Positions 62,023 through 64,000 of a stretch of 64,000 nt of DNA are shown here, piece after piece (position 1 is the first letter of the stretch; every line of letters begins with the position of its first letter). The position numbers and the translations under genes were made by a program. The notes beneath the pieces were generated by a model, which was not told where the DNA came from, did not search any database, and was given only the letters and a program-made list of their open reading frames with translations. This DNA is from Novosphingobium piscinae. GTDB taxonomy: Bacteria; Pseudomonadota; Alphaproteobacteria; Sphingomonadales; Sphingomonadaceae. The stretch covers positions 148,450 to 212,449 of the forward strand of contig NZ_JACLAX010000006.1 of the NCBI RefSeq assembly GCF_014230355.1. The letters run 5' to 3'.

Positions 62023-62153
62023 GTCCTTTGTGTTCCTTTGCTCTGGCACGATGGGGGCCGAAGGGCTCAATCCCGTTTCACCGTGCGCGGCCTTAACGCA
62101 GATTGAATGGGGCGGTCCGGCCCGGGCCCGCCGCGGCCCACGCCGGAGCTGCC

Positions 62154-63014
62154 CTATTGGGCCCCACCCTTGAACTGGCGCAGATAGCTGCTGTCGGGCG
62201 ACAGCAGGATCGTGCTCTGCCCGGCGTTCTTGGTGTTGGAGAAGGTCGTGTCGTAGCTCTGCATGGCGCGGTAGAAGTCGTAGAATGCCGGGTCCTTGTT
62301 GAAGGCATCGGCATAGATCTTCGCCGCGTTGGCCTCGGCCGTGGCCCGGATGATCTGGGCGTTGCGCTGGCCCTGGGCGACGATCGTGGTCGCCTCCTGC
62401 TCGCGCGCCGCGGCCATGCGCGCGAAGGCGGATTCGAGCGGGGTGCCGTCGGGCAGGTCGGCGCGCTTGATCCGCACGTCGATCACCTGGGCGCCGTATT
62501 CGCGTGCCTGGCGATCCAGCCCGTCACGGATGTTCTTCATCGCCTGGCCGCGCTCGGCGGTGAGCAGCGACTGGAAGGTGCGCTTGCCCAGCTCCTGCCG
62601 CAGCACCGAGGAGAGGATCGGCTGGAGCTGCTCGCCGACCCGTTCGGTGGTGCCGGCAGAGCGGACCATCCGCACCGGATCGATGATGCGGTAGCGCGCA
62701 TAGGCGTCCACCTCGATCCGCTGCTGGTCGGTCGAGAGCACCTGCTGGCGCTCCATGTCCACCGACATCACCCGCTTGTCGATCCGCACCAGCCGCTCCA
62801 TGAACGGCACGCGGAAGATCACGCCGGCGCCGGTCTGGCCGAAATCGGCATTGGGGCGGAAGCGGTTGATCACGCGATCGGGATCGCCAAGCCGCACCAC
62901 TACCGCCTGTTCGGTCTCGGGCACGATGGTGAAGCACGACAGCGCGCCGATCGCCACGACCAGGGCGCCAATCGCGGCGGGCTTGTTGTCACGCCAGAAG
63001 TCAGCGAAGGCCAT
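62154..63014 (-). CDS. hflC: HflC, SPFH-domain regulator of FtsH
   Basis: 286 residues. N-terminal membrane anchor (AIGALVVAIGALSCFTIV), then SPFH domain: EQAVVVRLGDP...FMERLVRIDKRVMSVDMERQQVLSTDQQRIEVDAYARYRIIDP, YGAQVIDVRIKRADLP. Forms the HflKC complex with FtsH. Two bases lie between the hflK stop and this ATG, so they are one operon. Confidence 0.95.
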   Translation of the reverse strand: MAFADFWRDNKPAAIGALVVAIGALSCFTIVPETEQAVVVRLGDPDRVINRFRPNADFGQTGAGVIFRVPFMERLVRIDKRVMSVDMERQQVLSTDQQRIEVDAYARYRIIDPVRMVRSAGTTERVGEQLQPILSSVLRQELGKRTFQSLLTAERGQAMKNIRDGLDRQAREYGAQVIDVRIKRADLPDGTPLESAFARMAAAREQEATTIVAQGQRNAQIIRATAEANAAKIYADAFNKDPAFYDFYRAMQSYDTTFSNTKNAGQSTILLSPDSSYLRQFKGGAQ

Positions 63015-63016
63015 GG

Positions 63017-64000
63017 TCAGTTCCCTCCCTCGGCCGGGGCCGCACCGGGGGCCGCCTGGGCCTTCTTGCGCAGCTCCGGCAGCGGCAGGTAGGAGTTCAC
63101 CCCCGGCGCGGCCATGATCACCTTGTCGTTGTTCGACAATACGCGTTCCATCGTCTCGTAGTACATGCGCCGGCGGGTCACCTCGGGGGCCAGCTTGTAC
63201 TGCTCGTAGACCTTGTCGAAGGCGGCGGCATCACCCTGGGCGCGCGCAGTGATCTGCTGGGCCCAGGCTTGGGCGTTGGACATCTCGCGCTGGGCGTCCT
63301 GCTGCGCGGCGGTGACCTTCTGGAACGCATCGATCACCTTCTGCGGCGGATCGGCCTTCTTGATCTCCACGCCCTGGATCAGCACGCCGGCGCGGTAGGT
63401 GTCGAGCACGGCCTGCATGCGGGCGCGCACGTTCTGCTCGATCAGCGCGCGGCCGGCGCCGCCCATCGCGTCGGTCAGGGGGACCTCGGCGATCGAGGCG
63501 CGCATCGCCGCCTCGGCCACCTCCTTCACGGTCGCCTCGGGATCGGCGAGCTGGAAGGTGTAGAGCTTGAGGTCGTTGATGTTCCAGCGGACCAGATAGC
63601 TGATGTCGACCAGGTTCTGGTCGCTGGTCAGCATCAGCTTCTCGGCCTCGCCCTCGGGGATCGTGTTGCGCTGGATCGAGGTCACGTCACGGACGGTCAC
63701 GCTCTCGATCGGCCAGGGCAGGGTCAGCGAGACGCCCGGGCCGATGGTGCGCGAGTACTTGCCCAGCGTCACGACGATGCCCTGCTCCTTGGGGCCGAGC
63801 ATGTGGGCCGTGGTCAGGCCCAGCCAGATCAGCGCGACGCCGCCGGCGATCGCCGGGAGCCAGCTGCGCCCGTCGGGGCGCTGCGGCAGGCGCGGCATGC
63901 CGCCGCCGAAGCCGCGTCCGCCGCCGCCACCCGGCGCGCCGGACCGGCCGCGGAACAGGTCCTCGAGGCTGGGGCCACGGCGCGGCGCCTCGCCCGGGCC
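63017..64000 (-). CDS. hflK: HflK, SPFH-domain partner of HflC, 5' end cut off
   Basis: At least 327 residues visible; the frame is still open at 64000. A glycine-rich cytosolic start (FRGRSGAPGGGGGRGFGGG) precedes MPRLPQRPDG, a membrane helix (GGVALIWLGLTTAHML), then SPFH sequence KEQGIVVTLGKYSRTIGPGVSLTLPWPIESVTVRDVTSIQR and VEIKKADPP. An internal ATG at 63898 would start a short form but misses the glycine-rich segment normal in HflK. Forms the inner-membrane HflKC complex around FtsH. Confidence 0.93.
   Translation of the reverse strand, partial: GPGEAPRRGPSLEDLFRGRSGAPGGGGGRGFGGGMPRLPQRPDGRSWLPAIAGGVALIWLGLTTAHMLGPKEQGIVVTLGKYSRTIGPGVSLTLPWPIESVTVRDVTSIQRNTIPEGEAEKLMLTSDQNLVDISYLVRWNINDLKLYTFQLADPEATVKEVAEAAMRASIAEVPLTDAMGGAGRALIEQNVRARMQAVLDTYRAGVLIQGVEIKKADPPQKVIDAFQKVTAAQQDAQREMSNAQAWAQQITARAQGDAAAFDKVYEQYKLAPEVTRRRMYYETMERVLSNNDKVIMAAPGVNSYLPLPELRKKAQAAPGAAPAEGGN

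Noticed and set aside
1..64000. CRISPR arrays, insertion sequences, tRNA or rRNA genes
   Set aside because: No spaced direct repeats, transposase motifs, cloverleaf-like or rRNA sequences were recognised; a dedicated tRNA scan was not run.

Overview
The window is a dense, very GC-rich stretch of a bacterial chromosome. Gene content points to an alphaproteobacterium, most likely Sphingomonadales: the block dnaA / rpsT / mutM-ubiE-ubiB-coaBC-dut, a secB versus Tim44-like/mltA/smr divergent pair, a secreted protein ending in a PEPxxWA-CTERM sorting tail, and several families of short intergenic inverted repeats of the kind common in sphingomonads. No rRNA, tRNA, insertion sequence, prophage or CRISPR array was seen. 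Nearly every base belongs to a single-copy chromosomal gene. The genus assignment is inference from gene order and style.

Layout. 1-6127: tail of a cyclophilin-type isomerase, a ComM-like ATPase (minus), a secreted protein, then the rpmH-rnpA-yidD-yidC-engB cluster. 6128-20000: mixed housekeeping and accessory genes (GST-like protein, S1/P1 nuclease, cupin, dapE, DAACS symporter, nth with an M48 peptidase, dapB, sirtuin, GMC oxidoreductase with a ThiF/MoeB protein, chemoreceptor). 19877-29791: replication and repair block with dnaA, rpsT, mutM, ubiE, ubiB, two tandem paralogous membrane proteins, coaBC and dut. 29792-42295: envelope and protein-export genes (DUF4136-like lipoprotein, TonB-like protein, trpS, murJ, secB, Tim44-like, mltA, smr), then ahpC-ahpF and aroC. 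42551-48945: PEP-CTERM protein, the bicarbonate transporter pair sbtA-sbtB, an ArsC-like reductase, pnuC with a NadR-type kinase, two secreted hypotheticals and ubiG. 48946-64000: lysC, a NUDIX-DUF47 fusion followed by pit, a flavin oxidoreductase, an APH-like kinase with a phosphatase-like protein, a dienelactone hydrolase family protein, msrB, a class A PBP, an APC permease, a DegP/HtrA protease, and hflC-hflK (hflK runs off the window end).

Functional links. Several gene pairs overlap by 4-14 bases and are probably translationally coupled: rnpA-yidD, yidC-engB, M48-nth, ThiF-GMC, coaBC-dut, mltA-smr, sbtA-sbtB, pnuC-NadR kinase, and the two membrane proteins at 25508-27794. The most unusual items are the in-frame NUDIX-DUF47 fusion beside pit, the SbtAB pair in an apparent heterotroph with a 13-bp-arm hairpin just upstream, the duplicated membrane proteins inside the conserved ubiB-coaBC block, palindromes in front of the M48 peptidase and ahpC, and the families of long inverted repeats. 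I saw no clear multi-gene defence or otherwise wholly novel system; most of the window is ordinary core genome.
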